Assembly: GCA_016712715.1 (NCBI GenBank)
Contig: JADJQM010000001.1
Span: forward strand, 248,001-312,000
Direction: 5' to 3'
DNA: 64,000 nucleotides
Source of the DNA: Rhodospirillaceae bacterium
Lineage (GTDB): Bacteria; Pseudomonadota; Alphaproteobacteria; Dongiales; Dongiaceae
In this document: piece after piece, positions 1 to 9,317 of the stretch
How the letters are laid out: each line of letters starts with the position of its first letter
Position numbering within the stretch: the stretch's first letter is position 1
Position numbers and translations under genes: made by a program
Notes under the pieces: generated by a model
Told to the model about the DNA's origin: nothing
Seen by the model: only the letters and a program-made list of their open reading frames with translations
Databases searched by the model: none

Positions 1-1
1 C

Positions 2-1732
2 AGCTTCAAGGACGGCAAATTCTTCTGGAAATGGCCGAGCCGCCTGTTCTATCCGGTCACGATCACCTTCGGGAAGCCGCTGCCTTCGACGACGAAGGCC
101 TGGCAGGTGCGCCAGAAACTGTTGGAGCTGGGCGGCGATGCGTTCCGCGTGCGCCGCAAGAAGGACGACCTGGTCGTCAACCGCTTCATGCAATCGGCGA
201 AGAAGCGCTGGTTCCGCATGGCGCTGGCGGATTCGCTGGGCCGGGAGCTGACCTTCGGCCAGGCGCTGACGGGATCAAGGCTGCTGGGGCGCTGGTTCGC
301 GCGCGAGCGGGCGGCCGACAAGATGGTGGGTGTGCTGCTGCCAAGCTCGGTCGCGGGTGCCCTGGTCAATATGGGCTTGATGCTGGCCGGCAAGGTACCG
401 GTCAACCTCAACTTCACCATCGGCGCCGAGGCGATGGATTCCGCCATCAGGCAATGCGGCATCAAGTCGATCGTGACGGCGCGCGCCTTCCTCACCAAGG
501 CGAAGCTTGAGGAACGGCCGGAGATGATCTTCGTCGAGGAGCTGCTGGCCAAGCAAGGCAAGGTCGCGCAGCTTGTCATGTATGTGGCGACGCTGCTGAC
601 GCCCACATCGCTGCTGCTGCGCTTTGCCGGACCCAAGGGGCAATCGGTCGATGATCTCTGCACCATCATGTTCAGTTCGGGTTCCACGGGAGAGCCCAAG
701 GGCGTCATGCTCTCGCAGCACAATGTGGTCTCGAACCTCGAGGCCATCGCGCAGATCCTGTGGGTGCAGAAGGAGGACCGGGTGATCGGCGTGCTGCCGT
801 TCTTCCATTCCTTCGGCTTCACGGGGACGCTGTGCCTGCCGCTGGTGATCGGCATCGGTGCCGTCTATCACGCCAATCCGCTGGATGCGAAGACGATCGG
901 CGGCCTCATCCGCAAGTACAAGGCGACGATCCTCATTTCGACGCCGACCTTCTGCCAGGCTTACTTGCGCATCTGCCCGGCGGAGGATTTCGCGAGCCTC
1001 AAGCATGTGGTGGTGGGGGCGGAACGGCTGCGGCCGGATCTCGCCGCTGCCTTCAAGGAGAAGTTCGGCCTCGACATGCTGGAAGGGTATGGTGCTACGG
1101 AGATGGGGCCGGTCGTGTCGGTCAACGTGCCCAATGTGATCGAGGCGGGGGAGAGCCAGACCGGCCACAAGCCGGGCACGGTCGGCCACCCGGTGCCGGG
1201 TGTGGCCGCGCGCATCGTCGACCCAGAGACACTTGCCGACCTCAAGGAAGGCGAGGAGGGATTGCTGCTGCTGAAGGGCCCCGGCCGCATGGTCGGCTAT
1301 CTCAACAATCCGGAGAAGACCGCCGAGGTGATCAAGGATGGCTGGTATGTGACCGGCGATATCGCGGTCCTCGACGAGGACGGCTTCATCCGCATCACCG
1401 ACCGGCTGTCGCGTTTTTCGAAGATCGGCGGCGAGATGGTGCCGCATCTCAAGGTCGAGGAGGCGATGCTGCAGATTCCCGGCATCAACGGCGCCAATGT
1501 GACGGCGGTGCCGGATGCGGCGAAGGGCGAGCGGCTGGTCGGCTTCTATGTGGCCGATGAGAGCATGGCGCCGGAACTGGTCTGGCAGGGGCTCAACGGT
1601 TCGGGCTTGCCGAAGATCTGGGTGCCGAAGGCTGCCGACATGCACCGGATCGAGGAGCTGCCGGTGCTGGGAACCGGCAAAACCGACCTCAAGCGGTTGA
1701 AGGCGATGGCGCTAACGCTTGGTGCCCCATAG
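2..1732 (+). CDS. Acyltransferase/acyl-ACP synthetase fusion, 3' part (Aas-like)
   Basis: The reading frame is open from the window edge, so the gene starts upstream. The first ~35 visible residues (PVTITFGKPL) resemble the end of a PlsC-type 1-acylglycerolphosphate acyltransferase domain. The rest is an AMP-forming acyl-CoA/acyl-ACP synthetase: phosphate-binding loop FSSGSTGEPKG, motif GYGATEMGP, the adenylate-binding Asp in YVTGDIAVLDEDG, hinge ITDR, and the C-terminal catalytic Lys in LGTGKTDLKR. This order matches Aas-type enzymes, which activate free fatty acids with ATP and re-acylate lysophospholipids at the inner membrane. An in-frame GTG at 107 exists, but the homology upstream argues against a start there. 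The gene runs tail-to-tail into the next one with a 21-bp overlap. Confidence 0.85.
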   Translation, partial: SFKDGKFFWKWPSRLFYPVTITFGKPLPSTTKAWQVRQKLLELGGDAFRVRRKKDDLVVNRFMQSAKKRWFRMALADSLGRELTFGQALTGSRLLGRWFARERAADKMVGVLLPSSVAGALVNMGLMLAGKVPVNLNFTIGAEAMDSAIRQCGIKSIVTARAFLTKAKLEERPEMIFVEELLAKQGKVAQLVMYVATLLTPTSLLLRFAGPKGQSVDDLCTIMFSSGSTGEPKGVMLSQHNVVSNLEAIAQILWVQKEDRVIGVLPFFHSFGFTGTLCLPLVIGIGAVYHANPLDAKTIGGLIRKYKATILISTPTFCQAYLRICPAEDFASLKHVVVGAERLRPDLAAAFKEKFGLDMLEGYGATEMGPVVSVNVPNVIEAGESQTGHKPGTVGHPVPGVAARIVDPETLADLKEGEEGLLLLKGPGRMVGYLNNPEKTAEVIKDGWYVTGDIAVLDEDGFIRITDRLSRFSKIGGEMVPHLKVEEAMLQIPGINGANVTAVPDAAKGERLVGFYVADESMAPELVWQGLNGSGLPKIWVPKAADMHRIEELPVLGTGKTDLKRLKAMALTLGAP

Positions 1733-2761
1733 GCGAAACACGAGCGGGGCCGCCACGACGATCATGAAGATGCGCACGACGTGGTGGCTGGAGACATAGG
1801 CGGAATCGACGCCCAGCGCCAAGGCGATGAGGCTCATTTCCGCAAGGCCGCCGGGGGCGAAGGCGAGGAGGGCCGAGCCGAAGGGCATATCGGCCGTGGC
1901 CTCGACGATGAAGCCGAAGCCAACGGCCACCGCCAGCAGCACAGAAGTGGCGCCGATGGCGAGGATGATGCCGCGCACGACCAGGCGCAGCGGCAGGCCG
2001 GTGAAGCGCGCGCCGATCATCGAGCCGACCACGATCTGGGCGATGGCGATGAGTTCGGCGGGCGGGGTCGAGGCGGTGACGCCCAGCACATGGAGGGCGG
2101 CGCTGGCGATCATCGGCCCGACCAGGGCATGGGCCGGCATGCGCAGGAGCCGCGCGCCGAAATAGCCCACAAATCCGGCACCGAGCAGCCACAGCACATC
2201 AATCCATTCGATCGGCACGGCATGTGTGGTGATGCCTGTGGTGGGTGGCGCATAGCCGCCGAACCAGCGATAGGCGAAGGAGAGGACAAAGACGGAGACG
2301 AGGATGCGGGAGCCGTGGGCCAGCGAAATGCGCGCCTCGTCACCGCCAAACGCACTGCCCGCCATGATCATTTCGGAAAGGCCGCCGGGGGCCGCCGCGA
2401 AATAGGCGGTGACGGGATCGTAGCCGGCGACGCGGACGTAATAGATGCGCACGATATAGGTCGTGACGATCACATAGAGCGCCAGCCAGGCAAAGCTGAT
2501 GGCCCAGAACTGCAGGTGGTTAATGATGAGCGGGGTAAAGGCGCTGCCCAGCATGATGCCGAGGACGGCGACAAAGATCATGCGCACGCGCGGCATCAAC
2601 GCGATGCGGACGCCGGACACCGCCGCCACGGTGGTGAAGGTCATGGCCCCCATCATCCAGGGGAGCGGCAGATGCAGCAGGTAGAACACGAAACCGCCGA
2701 TCGTGCCGAGCAACAGGCAGAGGATGCGGGCGCGTATTTCGGGCGAGAAGGGCAGCTGCAT
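1712..2761 (-). CDS. AbrB-family integral membrane protein
   Basis: A 349-residue polytopic membrane protein made of two similar halves, as in the AbrB family (PF05145, sometimes labelled ammonia monooxygenase regulator). Both halves carry the typical pattern of a Pro/Gly helix (LPLPWMMGAM; LRMPAHALVGPM) followed by an AAPGGLSEM / FAPGGLAEM motif, visible here around residues 125 and 305. The transported substrate of this family is not established. The start at 2761 has GGAG upstream and lies 7 bp after the stop of the preceding oxidoreductase gene, so the two are probably cotranscribed. An upstream in-frame start at 2800 would overlap that gene. Confidence 0.8.
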   Translation of the reverse strand: MQLPFSPEIRARILCLLLGTIGGFVFYLLHLPLPWMMGAMTFTTVAAVSGVRIALMPRVRMIFVAVLGIMLGSAFTPLIINHLQFWAISFAWLALYVIVTTYIVRIYYVRVAGYDPVTAYFAAAPGGLSEMIMAGSAFGGDEARISLAHGSRILVSVFVLSFAYRWFGGYAPPTTGITTHAVPIEWIDVLWLLGAGFVGYFGARLLRMPAHALVGPMIASAALHVLGVTASTPPAELIAIAQIVVGSMIGARFTGLPLRLVVRGIILAIGATSVLLAVAVGFGFIVEATADMPFGSALLAFAPGGLAEMSLIALALGVDSAYVSSHHVVRIFMIVVAAPLVFRLWGTKR

Positions 2762-2768
2762 CCTGGGG

Positions 2769-4733
2769 TCAGATCTCCGCCGTGGCCTTGAGCCCTTCAA
2801 GCACGGCTTCCTCGGCCGTGCGCGGGGTCAGGCAGTCGCCGATCACATGTAGTTCGCCGGTCCAGTCGGCCAGTTCATCCTCAAGCTCGCTCTGGCGTTC
2901 GTGGCCGAGTGAGGCCACCACCGTGTCGACGCCTTCGAAGATGATCGGCTCGTTGCTGGTGACGTGCTGGAAATAGGCCGTGTCACCATCGACGCCGTAT
3001 AGGCGCGCATAGGGAATGATCTCGACATTAAGCTTGTGCAACTCGCCGACCCAATGGTCGCGGACATATTGGTGGATGCGCTGGCCGGCCATGTAACCGT
3101 CGACGCAGAGGCGCACGCGGCAGCCAGCACGGGCGAGCTTCTCGGCGAGGCCCATGCCGATCCAGTCGCAGCGCCAATCGGCGATGATGACGGAGCTGCC
3201 GATATTGACCTCGTCGCGCAAGGCGGCCCAGGCGCTGACCACATGGTCACCTTCGACACCTTCGATGCCCGCCGTGACTGCACTGCGCGGCCTGGCGCCG
3301 GTGGCGATGATGACGGCATCCGGCTTCTCGGCCTCGATGAGCGCGCGGGTGACTTTCGCGCGGGTCCGAACTTCAGCGCCGCCCAGCTGCACTTCGCGGG
3401 TGAGATTGGTGATGATGCCGCCGAATTCGGCGCGGCTAGGCAGCATCTGTGCGAGCAACGCCTGGCCGCCCAAACGGTCGCCGGCTTCGCACAGGATGAC
3501 CTCGTGCCCGCGCTCGGAAGCGACAGCCGCGGCCTTCATGCCGCCGGGGCCGCCGCCGGCGATGAGGATTTTCTTCTTTTTGAGGAGCGGCTTCCTTGTG
3601 CCGTAGGTGAGTTCGCGGCCGGTCTCGGGATGCTGGATGCAGGAGATCGGCAGGCCCAGCTGGAAATGGCCGATGCAGGCCTGGTTGCAGCCGATGCAGG
3701 CGCGGATGTCGTCGAGCTTGCCGGCCTCGGCCTTCCGCGGCATGTCGGGGTCGCAGATCATGGCGCGGGTCATGCCGATCATGTCGGCGGCACCGGAGCT
3801 CAGGATCTTCTCGGCATCCTGCGGCTGGTTGATGCGGCCGGCCACAAAGACCGCAGCCTTCACCTTGGCCTTCACGGCGGCGGCGAAGGGTGCCACATAG
3901 CCGTTGGCGATGGCCATCGGCGGGGCGATGTGGACAGCGCCGCCGAAGCTTGCCGACGAGCCGGCGATGACGTTGAAGAAATCCATGACACCGTCGAGGG
4001 CGATGATGGCAGCGAGGCTCTCGCTTTCCTGCAACCCGTCATGGTCGTGATCGTCGCCGCTGATGCGCAGGCCGACGATCATCTCCGACCCGACCTTGGC
4101 GCGGATCGCCTCGGCCACCTCGCGGATGAAGCGCAGGCGGTTCTCGAAGCTGCCGCCATATTCGTCGGTGCGTCGGTTGGTGCGTTCGTTGAGGAACTGG
4201 GCCGGGAGATAGCCGTGGCTCGCCACGATCTCGACACCGTCGAGGCCACCGCGGCGGAGGCGATAGGCGGCATCGGCGTAACCGGCGACGATCTCCTTGA
4301 TCATGCGCCTGGACATCGGGCGCGGCATGACGTGGAAACGTTCGTTGGGCACGGCGGAGGGGGCATAGGCCACGGGTGCCGTCCCGTCCTGGCTCTCCAT
4401 GATCTCGCGGCCGGGATGGAAGAGTTGGCCGAAGATTTTGGTGCCGTAGGGTTTGCAGGCATCGACCACGGCCTGGTAGCCGGGGATGCAATCGTCGGTC
4501 GTCGCCATGATGAGATGCGAGGTGTAGCGTGCCGTTTCATGGACGCCCGCCACCTGCATGATGATGAGGCCGGCCCCACCCTCGGCCCTTGCCTTGTGAT
4601 AGGCGACCAGCGGCGCATTCGGCACCCCATGGGTCGGCATCGTGGTGTCGTGGCCGGTGGAGAATATCCGGTTCTTGATGCGGCAGCCGCGGATGTCGAG
4701 GGGCTGGAACAGGCGGGCGGTACTGGCGGTCAT
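2769..4733 (-). CDS. NADH:flavin oxidoreductase, TMADH/2,4-dienoyl-CoA reductase type
   Basis: A 654-residue flavoenzyme. Residues ~7-330 form an old-yellow-enzyme TIM barrel that binds FMN, with active-site segment ASHGYLPAQFLNERTNRR. Cysteines 346, 349, 353 and 365 (C-x2-C-x3-C-x11-C) match the 4Fe-4S site of trimethylamine dehydrogenase and FadH. A Rossmann domain with GGGPGG at ~393 should bind ADP or FAD. Relatives demethylate or deaminate small amines (trimethylamine, histamine, N-methylproline) or reduce enoyl-CoAs; the substrate cannot be read here. The start at 4733 (MTASTARLF) fits the family N-terminus; an upstream in-frame ATG would add 49 poorly structured residues. It is divergent from purB. 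Confidence 0.85.
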   Translation of the reverse strand: MTASTARLFQPLDIRGCRIKNRIFSTGHDTTMPTHGVPNAPLVAYHKARAEGGAGLIIMQVAGVHETARYTSHLIMATTDDCIPGYQAVVDACKPYGTKIFGQLFHPGREIMESQDGTAPVAYAPSAVPNERFHVMPRPMSRRMIKEIVAGYADAAYRLRRGGLDGVEIVASHGYLPAQFLNERTNRRTDEYGGSFENRLRFIREVAEAIRAKVGSEMIVGLRISGDDHDHDGLQESESLAAIIALDGVMDFFNVIAGSSASFGGAVHIAPPMAIANGYVAPFAAAVKAKVKAAVFVAGRINQPQDAEKILSSGAADMIGMTRAMICDPDMPRKAEAGKLDDIRACIGCNQACIGHFQLGLPISCIQHPETGRELTYGTRKPLLKKKKILIAGGGPGGMKAAAVASERGHEVILCEAGDRLGGQALLAQMLPSRAEFGGIITNLTREVQLGGAEVRTRAKVTRALIEAEKPDAVIIATGARPRSAVTAGIEGVEGDHVVSAWAALRDEVNIGSSVIIADWRCDWIGMGLAEKLARAGCRVRLCVDGYMAGQRIHQYVRDHWVGELHKLNVEIIPYARLYGVDGDTAYFQHVTSNEPIIFEGVDTVVASLGHERQSELEDELADWTGELHVIGDCLTPRTAEEAVLEGLKATAEI

Positions 4734-4903
4734 GTTCGGCTCGTTCTGGTCAACTGGCGGGAACTGGGGCGAACCTATCCCGCCTGAGGCAGGGTTTGAA
4801 GGGCGATCTTGCCGGCAATTGCTCCCGGACCGGCAAAACGAGGTTGACTTTGGGCGCCTTTGCCGTTGATTTGGCGCCAATCACGCCATTTGACGAGGTT
4901 CCG

Positions 4904-6202
4904 ATGATCCCGCGCTATTCCCGCCCCGAAATGACCAAGATCTGGGATCCCGAGAACCGATTCCGCATCTGGTTCGAGATCGAGGCGCATGCCTGCGATG
5001 CGCTGGCGGAACTGGGGGTCATTCCCAAGGAAGCCGCCGCCGAGATCTGGTCCAAGGGCAAATGGGAGATCGACCGCATCGACGAGATCGAGCGCGAGAC
5101 CAAGCACGACGTGATCGCGTTCCTCACCAATTTGGCCGAGCATGTAGGCCCGTCGGCGCGCTTCGTCCATCAGGGCATGACATCGTCGGACGTGTTGGAC
5201 ACCTGCCTTGCCGTGCAGTTGCGCCAGGCGGCCGATCTGCTGCTCGACGATCTCGACCGGCTGCTGAAGGCGCTGGAGAAGCGCGCCTTTGAGCACAAGA
5301 TGACGCCGACCATCGGGCGCAGCCACGGCATCCATGCCGAACCCACCACCTTCGGCCTGAAGCTAGCGTCGCATTACGCGGCCTTTGCCCGCGCCAAGCA
5401 GCGGCTCTCCGCGTCGCGCGAAGATATTTCGACCTGCGCCATCTCGGGTGCCGTCGGCACCTTTGCCAATATCGACCCCCGGGTCGAGGCGCATGTCGCG
5501 CGCAAGATGGGGCTGAAGGTCGAGCCGGTTTCGACCCAAGTCATTCCGCGCGACCGCCATGCCATGTTCTTTGCCGTGCTGGGTGTCGTCGCAAGCTCGG
5601 TCGAGAATCTCTCGATCGAGGTCAGGCACCTGCAGCGCTCGGAAGTGCGCGAGGCGGAGGAGTTCTTCTCGCCGGGGCAGAAGGGCTCCAGCGCCATGCC
5701 GCATAAGCGCAACCCGGTGCTTTCGGAGAACCTCACGGGCCTCGCCCGCGTCGTGCGCGCGGCGGTCAATCCGGCGTTGGAAAACGTTGCGCTGTGGCAT
5801 GAGCGGGATATCAGCCATTCCTCGGTCGAGCGCGTATTCGGGCCGGATGCGACCATCACCCTAGATTTTGCGCTCAACCGCCTCGTGGGCCTGGTCGAGA
5901 AATGGATCATCTATCCGGAGGCGATGCAGGCCAATCTCGACCGCTATAGCGGCCTTGTCCATTCGCAGCGCGTGCTGCTGGCGCTGACACAGGCCGGAAT
6001 GAGCCGCGAGGATTCCTACCAGGCGGTGCAGCGCAATGCGATGAAGGTGTGGCTGGAGGGGAAGGATTTCCTCACCGAACTCAAGGCCGATGCGGAAGTC
6101 GCCAAGAAGATGACGCCGGCAGAGATCGAGGTCTGTTTCGACCTCGATTATCATTACAAGCATGTCGATGACATCTTCCAGCGGGTCTTCGGCCGCTCTT
6201 GA
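4904..6202 (+). CDS. purB: Adenylosuccinate lyase
   Basis: A 432-residue member of the fumarase/aspartase superfamily. It cleaves SAICAR to AICAR and adenylosuccinate to AMP, each releasing fumarate, in cytosolic purine synthesis. Visible signatures are the N-terminal MIPRYSRPEM, HQGMTSSDVLDT, GRSHGIHAEP with a catalytic His, and the mobile signature loop GQKGSSAMPHKRNP with the catalytic Ser. The start at 4904 has GAGG seven bases upstream and gives the normal N-terminus. The gene is separate from the purCSQL block about 6 kb downstream, which is usual in alphaproteobacteria. Confidence 0.97.
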   Translation: MIPRYSRPEMTKIWDPENRFRIWFEIEAHACDALAELGVIPKEAAAEIWSKGKWEIDRIDEIERETKHDVIAFLTNLAEHVGPSARFVHQGMTSSDVLDTCLAVQLRQAADLLLDDLDRLLKALEKRAFEHKMTPTIGRSHGIHAEPTTFGLKLASHYAAFARAKQRLSASREDISTCAISGAVGTFANIDPRVEAHVARKMGLKVEPVSTQVIPRDRHAMFFAVLGVVASSVENLSIEVRHLQRSEVREAEEFFSPGQKGSSAMPHKRNPVLSENLTGLARVVRAAVNPALENVALWHERDISHSSVERVFGPDATITLDFALNRLVGLVEKWIIYPEAMQANLDRYSGLVHSQRVLLALTQAGMSREDSYQAVQRNAMKVWLEGKDFLTELKADAEVAKKMTPAEIEVCFDLDYHYKHVDDIFQRVFGRS

Positions 6203-7022
6203 GACGCTCATCGGTTTCTGCGCGGCGCATCCGGTCCCGGACGCCGATGCACCGCGGATTCTTGCGCGCCTGAATTCGGGACCCCGCGCCATCATCGACT
6301 GGCGTGACCGGGGCGTGGTCGCGGTGCTGCTCGATACCGTGATGGGGCAGAGCGGCACGATGCCGGTGGAACTGGTCGGTGTTGCCCAGGGAGCGATGTC
6401 GCCGGCCTTGGCGGCCGACCTCCTTTCCGAACTGGCATTGCGCGCGCCGGCGCTGGGCGCCAGCGCCAACGAACTGGCGCTCAACGAGGCCTGGCTGCCG
6501 CACAAGGCGCTCGCTCTGGCGGTCGGGTATCAGCATTCGTATCATGATTGCGACATGACCTGCCGCGATGCCGCGTGGGGGCCGGATCTGCCCCTGCCGC
6601 AAGGCGCCTTTTGGACCGATGCGGCGCCGGATTGGGTCGAACCTTATATCGAGGTGCTGAGGTCGGGCTTTGCCGATGTGCCCGGCGCCTTCGTGCCGCC
6701 ACCCGAGGAAATCCGGCGCTATCTGGCGCAGTCGAACATCCGCGCACGCATCCTTATTGAAGGCAGACAAGCCATCGGCCTGCTGCGCTACACCAACCCC
6801 AACAATTACATCAACGCGGTGGTGCGGGCGGGCGGGCAGCGCGGCCGGGGGATCGGGCGGTTGATCATGGACGAGGCGCGCCGCTGCCTCGTCACCTATG
6901 GCAAGAACCCTGCGCCGATGAGTTTGACGGTGGTGGATACGAATACAGCGGCGATAGAGCTCTATCGCCGCTGTAATTTCGAGATCGACAAACAGATGGC
7001 GGTGCTGATCCGCCGCTTCTGA
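6162..7022 (+). CDS. GNAT-family N-acetyltransferase
   Basis: A 286-residue protein whose second half is a GNAT domain: the acetyl-CoA loop appears as GQRGRGIGRLIMDEA (~225-240) and the C-terminal strand motif as NTAAIELYRRCNFE. The first ~150 residues resemble a divergent GNAT-like half, so this may be a tandem or degenerate two-domain enzyme. The ATG overlaps the last 41 bases of purB in another frame; a second in-frame ATG lies two codons later. The overlap suggests translation coupled to purB. The substrate is unknown. Confidence 0.8.
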   Translation: MSMTSSSGSSAALETLIGFCAAHPVPDADAPRILARLNSGPRAIIDWRDRGVVAVLLDTVMGQSGTMPVELVGVAQGAMSPALAADLLSELALRAPALGASANELALNEAWLPHKALALAVGYQHSYHDCDMTCRDAAWGPDLPLPQGAFWTDAAPDWVEPYIEVLRSGFADVPGAFVPPPEEIRRYLAQSNIRARILIEGRQAIGLLRYTNPNNYINAVVRAGGQRGRGIGRLIMDEARRCLVTYGKNPAPMSLTVVDTNTAAIELYRRCNFEIDKQMAVLIRRF

Positions 7023-7028
7023 ACGGAT

Positions 7029-7358
7029 CTAGAGCTTCACTTCCGTCATGATCTGCTGCTTGGCAGTACCCAGCAATTCGTCCATCTGCTTGCGCAGGCG
7101 ATGTTCGCTCATGTCGATCTTCTTCGCCTGGAAATCGGCGAGGACCTTCAGCAGCACGTCGTGGTCGCCCGGCTTCTCGAAATCGGCCGAGACCACGCTC
7201 TTGGCATAGGCTTCCGCTTCCGCACCGTCGATGCCGAGCAATTGTGCGGCCCAAAGGCCCAGCAGCTTGTTGCGGCGGTTGGTAACCTTGAACTCCAACT
7301 CCTTGTCGTGCTTGAACTTGTTCTCGAAAGCGGATTCGCGCTCGTTGAAAGTGGTCAT
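7029..7358 (-). CDS. F1-ATPase inhibitor subunit zeta (DUF1476)
   Basis: A 109-residue, highly charged helical protein beginning MTTFNERESAFENKF, the hallmark of PF07345. In Paracoccus and other alphaproteobacteria this subunit inserts its N-terminal segment into F1 and blocks ATP hydrolysis, much like mitochondrial IF1. The start at 7358 is preceded by GAGGGA nine bases upstream. It stands alone, convergent with the GNAT gene (6 bp apart) and divergent from the NRDE gene. Confidence 0.9.
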   Translation of the reverse strand: MTTFNERESAFENKFKHDKELEFKVTNRRNKLLGLWAAQLLGIDGAEAEAYAKSVVSADFEKPGDHDVLLKVLADFQAKKIDMSEHRLRKQMDELLGTAKQQIMTEVKL

Positions 7359-7502
7359 AACCGTGCAATCCCTCGACTGGTTCTTAGGCAGTGGCAACTC
7401 GCCTGAAAAATGGTTGGCCGACGCCTCACAGTCAAGTCTAATAGGGCCGCGCCAGCGCGCTGGCAAATCCGCCATTTTCACCGTCTTTCGCCAGTTAGGC
7501 CC

Positions 7503-8252
7503 ATGTGCAGCGTAATCATTCTTTCCCGACCGGACCATGATTGGCCAATCCTGGTGGCCGCCAATCGCGACGAAATGCATGAGCGGCCCTGGGATCCGCC
7601 AGCAAGACACTGGCCGGACCGGCCGGAAGTGGTGGCGGGGCGCGACAATCTGGCAGGTGGATCCTGGCTGGGAATCAATGATTTCGGCGTGGTGGCCGGT
7701 ATTCTCAATCGCCGCAACACGCTCGGGCCGCAGGACGGCAAGCGCTCGCGGGGCGAATTGGTGCTGGATGCGCTTGATTTTGCCGATGCCGAGGCGGCGG
7801 TCGCCATGCTGCAGGAACTGGATGCTGGCGCCTATCGGCCGTTCAACATGGTGGTGGCCGACAACACCCATGCCTACTGGCTGCGCAATGCGGGACAGGA
7901 GATCGAGGCGATGCCGATCCAGCCGGGCATTTCCATGATCACGGCGATGGATCTCAACGATCTCCAAAGCCCGCGGACGCGCCATTTCCTGCCACGTTGG
8001 CAGCAGGCCAAGGCGCCGGATCCAGGGGCGGGCGAATGGGATTCCTGGGCTGGATTGTTGCAGTCCCGTGAATATGAGCCCGAGGGCGATGTGTTCGATG
8101 CGATGTACATCGTATCCAACACGGGTTTCGGTACCATGTCGTCCTCGCTGATGGCGTTGCCGTCGGTCAATCATTCGGAACTGCTGCCGCGCTGGCGATT
8201 CCTGGGCGGACGGCCCGAATCCATTTCCTGGACCGATATCGACCTCGGCTGA
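7503..8252 (+). CDS. NRDE-family protein (TANGO2-like Ntn hydrolase fold)
   Basis: A 249-residue protein with the family signature MCSVI at the N-terminus and AANRDEMHERPWDPP, the 'NRDE' motif, soon after. The family has an N-terminal-nucleophile hydrolase fold with Cys2 as candidate nucleophile, and includes the eukaryotic TANGO2 proteins implicated in lipid and heme homeostasis; bacterial functions are not established. The start at 7503 is chosen because Cys must follow Met; upstream in-frame sequence is low quality. Confidence 0.85.
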   Translation: MCSVIILSRPDHDWPILVAANRDEMHERPWDPPARHWPDRPEVVAGRDNLAGGSWLGINDFGVVAGILNRRNTLGPQDGKRSRGELVLDALDFADAEAAVAMLQELDAGAYRPFNMVVADNTHAYWLRNAGQEIEAMPIQPGISMITAMDLNDLQSPRTRHFLPRWQQAKAPDPGAGEWDSWAGLLQSREYEPEGDVFDAMYIVSNTGFGTMSSSLMALPSVNHSELLPRWRFLGGRPESISWTDIDLG

Positions 8253-8291
8253 GGCATTTGGCCTTGCGGGTAGCCGCCGCCGGCGCTATGA

Positions 8292-8308
8292 ATGTTATAG
8301 TATAACAT
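8292..8308. promoter_or_regulatory. Zur box (zinc operator)
   Basis: A perfect 17-bp palindrome, ATGTTATA-G-TATAACAT, 18 bases before the zinc-binding-protein start. It matches the known alphaproteobacterial Zur motif and contains TATAGT and TATAAC elements that could be the -10 box. Zinc-loaded Zur would therefore be expected to block transcription of the four genes downstream. Confidence 0.88.
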
Positions 8309-8325
8309 ATCATGCGAGACGATCG

Positions 8326-9279
8326 ATGACGCGCCTGCTGACGAAATTTATGGCCTTGCTGGCTATCTGCCTGGCGCTGGCGGCGCCGGCACTGGCCGAC
8401 GACAAGTTGAAGGTGGTGGCTACCTTTAGCATTCTGGGCGACCTCACCGAGAAGATCGGGGGTGATGCCATCGACCTTACCACCCTGGTCGGGCCGGACG
8501 AGGACGCCCATGCCTTCGATCCCACCGCGGATGCGCAGCGGGCGGTAGCCGGGGCCAAGGTCCTGGTCGCCAATGGCCTGGGATTCGAGCCCTGGCTCGG
8601 GCGCCTGGTCGATGCCGCGGCCTTCAAGGGCGTGCTGGTCGAGGCGACCCGGGGCATCGAGCCGCTGGCCAGTGGCGAAGAGGCGCATGAGGGTGAAGAA
8701 CATGAGGAACATGAGGGCGAGGCGGCCGAGGCGGGGCATGACCATGACCATGGCGCAGTCGATCCGCATGCCTTCCAGGATCCCAAGCTGGTATTGACCT
8801 ATATCGACAATATCGCGGCGGCATTGGCTGCGGCGGCGCCCTCGCAGGCGGCGGCGTTTGAGCGCAATGCCGCGGCATTGAAGCAGCAGTTCCGCGATCT
8901 CGATGCGGACCTCATGGCGACGATCGGCGCCCTGCCGGCGGAGCGGAAACGCATCCTTACCTCGCATGACGCCTTCCAGTATTTCGGCCATGCCTATGGC
9001 ATCGCGTTTGTGGGTGTGCAGGGGGTGAGCACCGATGCGGAGCCGTCGGCGCAGGATCTGAAACAGATCGTCGATCAGATCCGCGCCGGCAAGATCACGG
9101 CGCTCTTCGTCGAGAACATGAACGATCCGCGCTTTGTCGAGACCCTGGCCGCCGATACCGGCATCAAGGTCGGGGGGGACCTTTACTCAGACGCCCTGTC
9201 CGCCGCCGATGGCCCGGCCAGCGACCTCTTGTCACTCTTTCGACATAACCAAAAGGAATTGATCAAAGCCCTGCAATAA
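8326..9279 (+). CDS. ZnuA/AztC-type zinc-binding periplasmic protein
   Basis: A 317-residue cluster A-I substrate-binding protein. Residues 1-24 are a signal peptide (cleavage after PALA). Likely zinc ligands are His62 (DEDAHAFDP), His148 (VDPHAFQDP), His214 (TSHDAFQYF) and the Asp in LYSDAL (~289). Between the first two is a His/Glu/Asp-rich loop (~118-143), typical of zinc-specific members. No ABC permease or ATPase gene follows; the downstream genes instead encode a Cys protein, a DUF1007 protein and a NicO permease. The Zur box upstream supports zinc over manganese. Either the ABC partners lie elsewhere or delivery is to the adjacent proteins. Confidence 0.9.
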   Translation: MTRLLTKFMALLAICLALAAPALADDKLKVVATFSILGDLTEKIGGDAIDLTTLVGPDEDAHAFDPTADAQRAVAGAKVLVANGLGFEPWLGRLVDAAAFKGVLVEATRGIEPLASGEEAHEGEEHEEHEGEAAEAGHDHDHGAVDPHAFQDPKLVLTYIDNIAAALAAAAPSQAAAFERNAAALKQQFRDLDADLMATIGALPAERKRILTSHDAFQYFGHAYGIAFVGVQGVSTDAEPSAQDLKQIVDQIRAGKITALFVENMNDPRFVETLAADTGIKVGGDLYSDALSAADGPASDLLSLFRHNQKELIKALQ

Positions 9280-9317
9280 CATAGCTTTCAGGCATCATTC
9301 CGAGCTGGGAGCTGGCC

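Noticed and set aside
3036..4787. 583-residue plus-strand open frame over the flavoenzyme gene
   Set aside because: It is the reverse complement of a well-supported gene and its translation is repetitive Asp/Gly/Ala with no domain.
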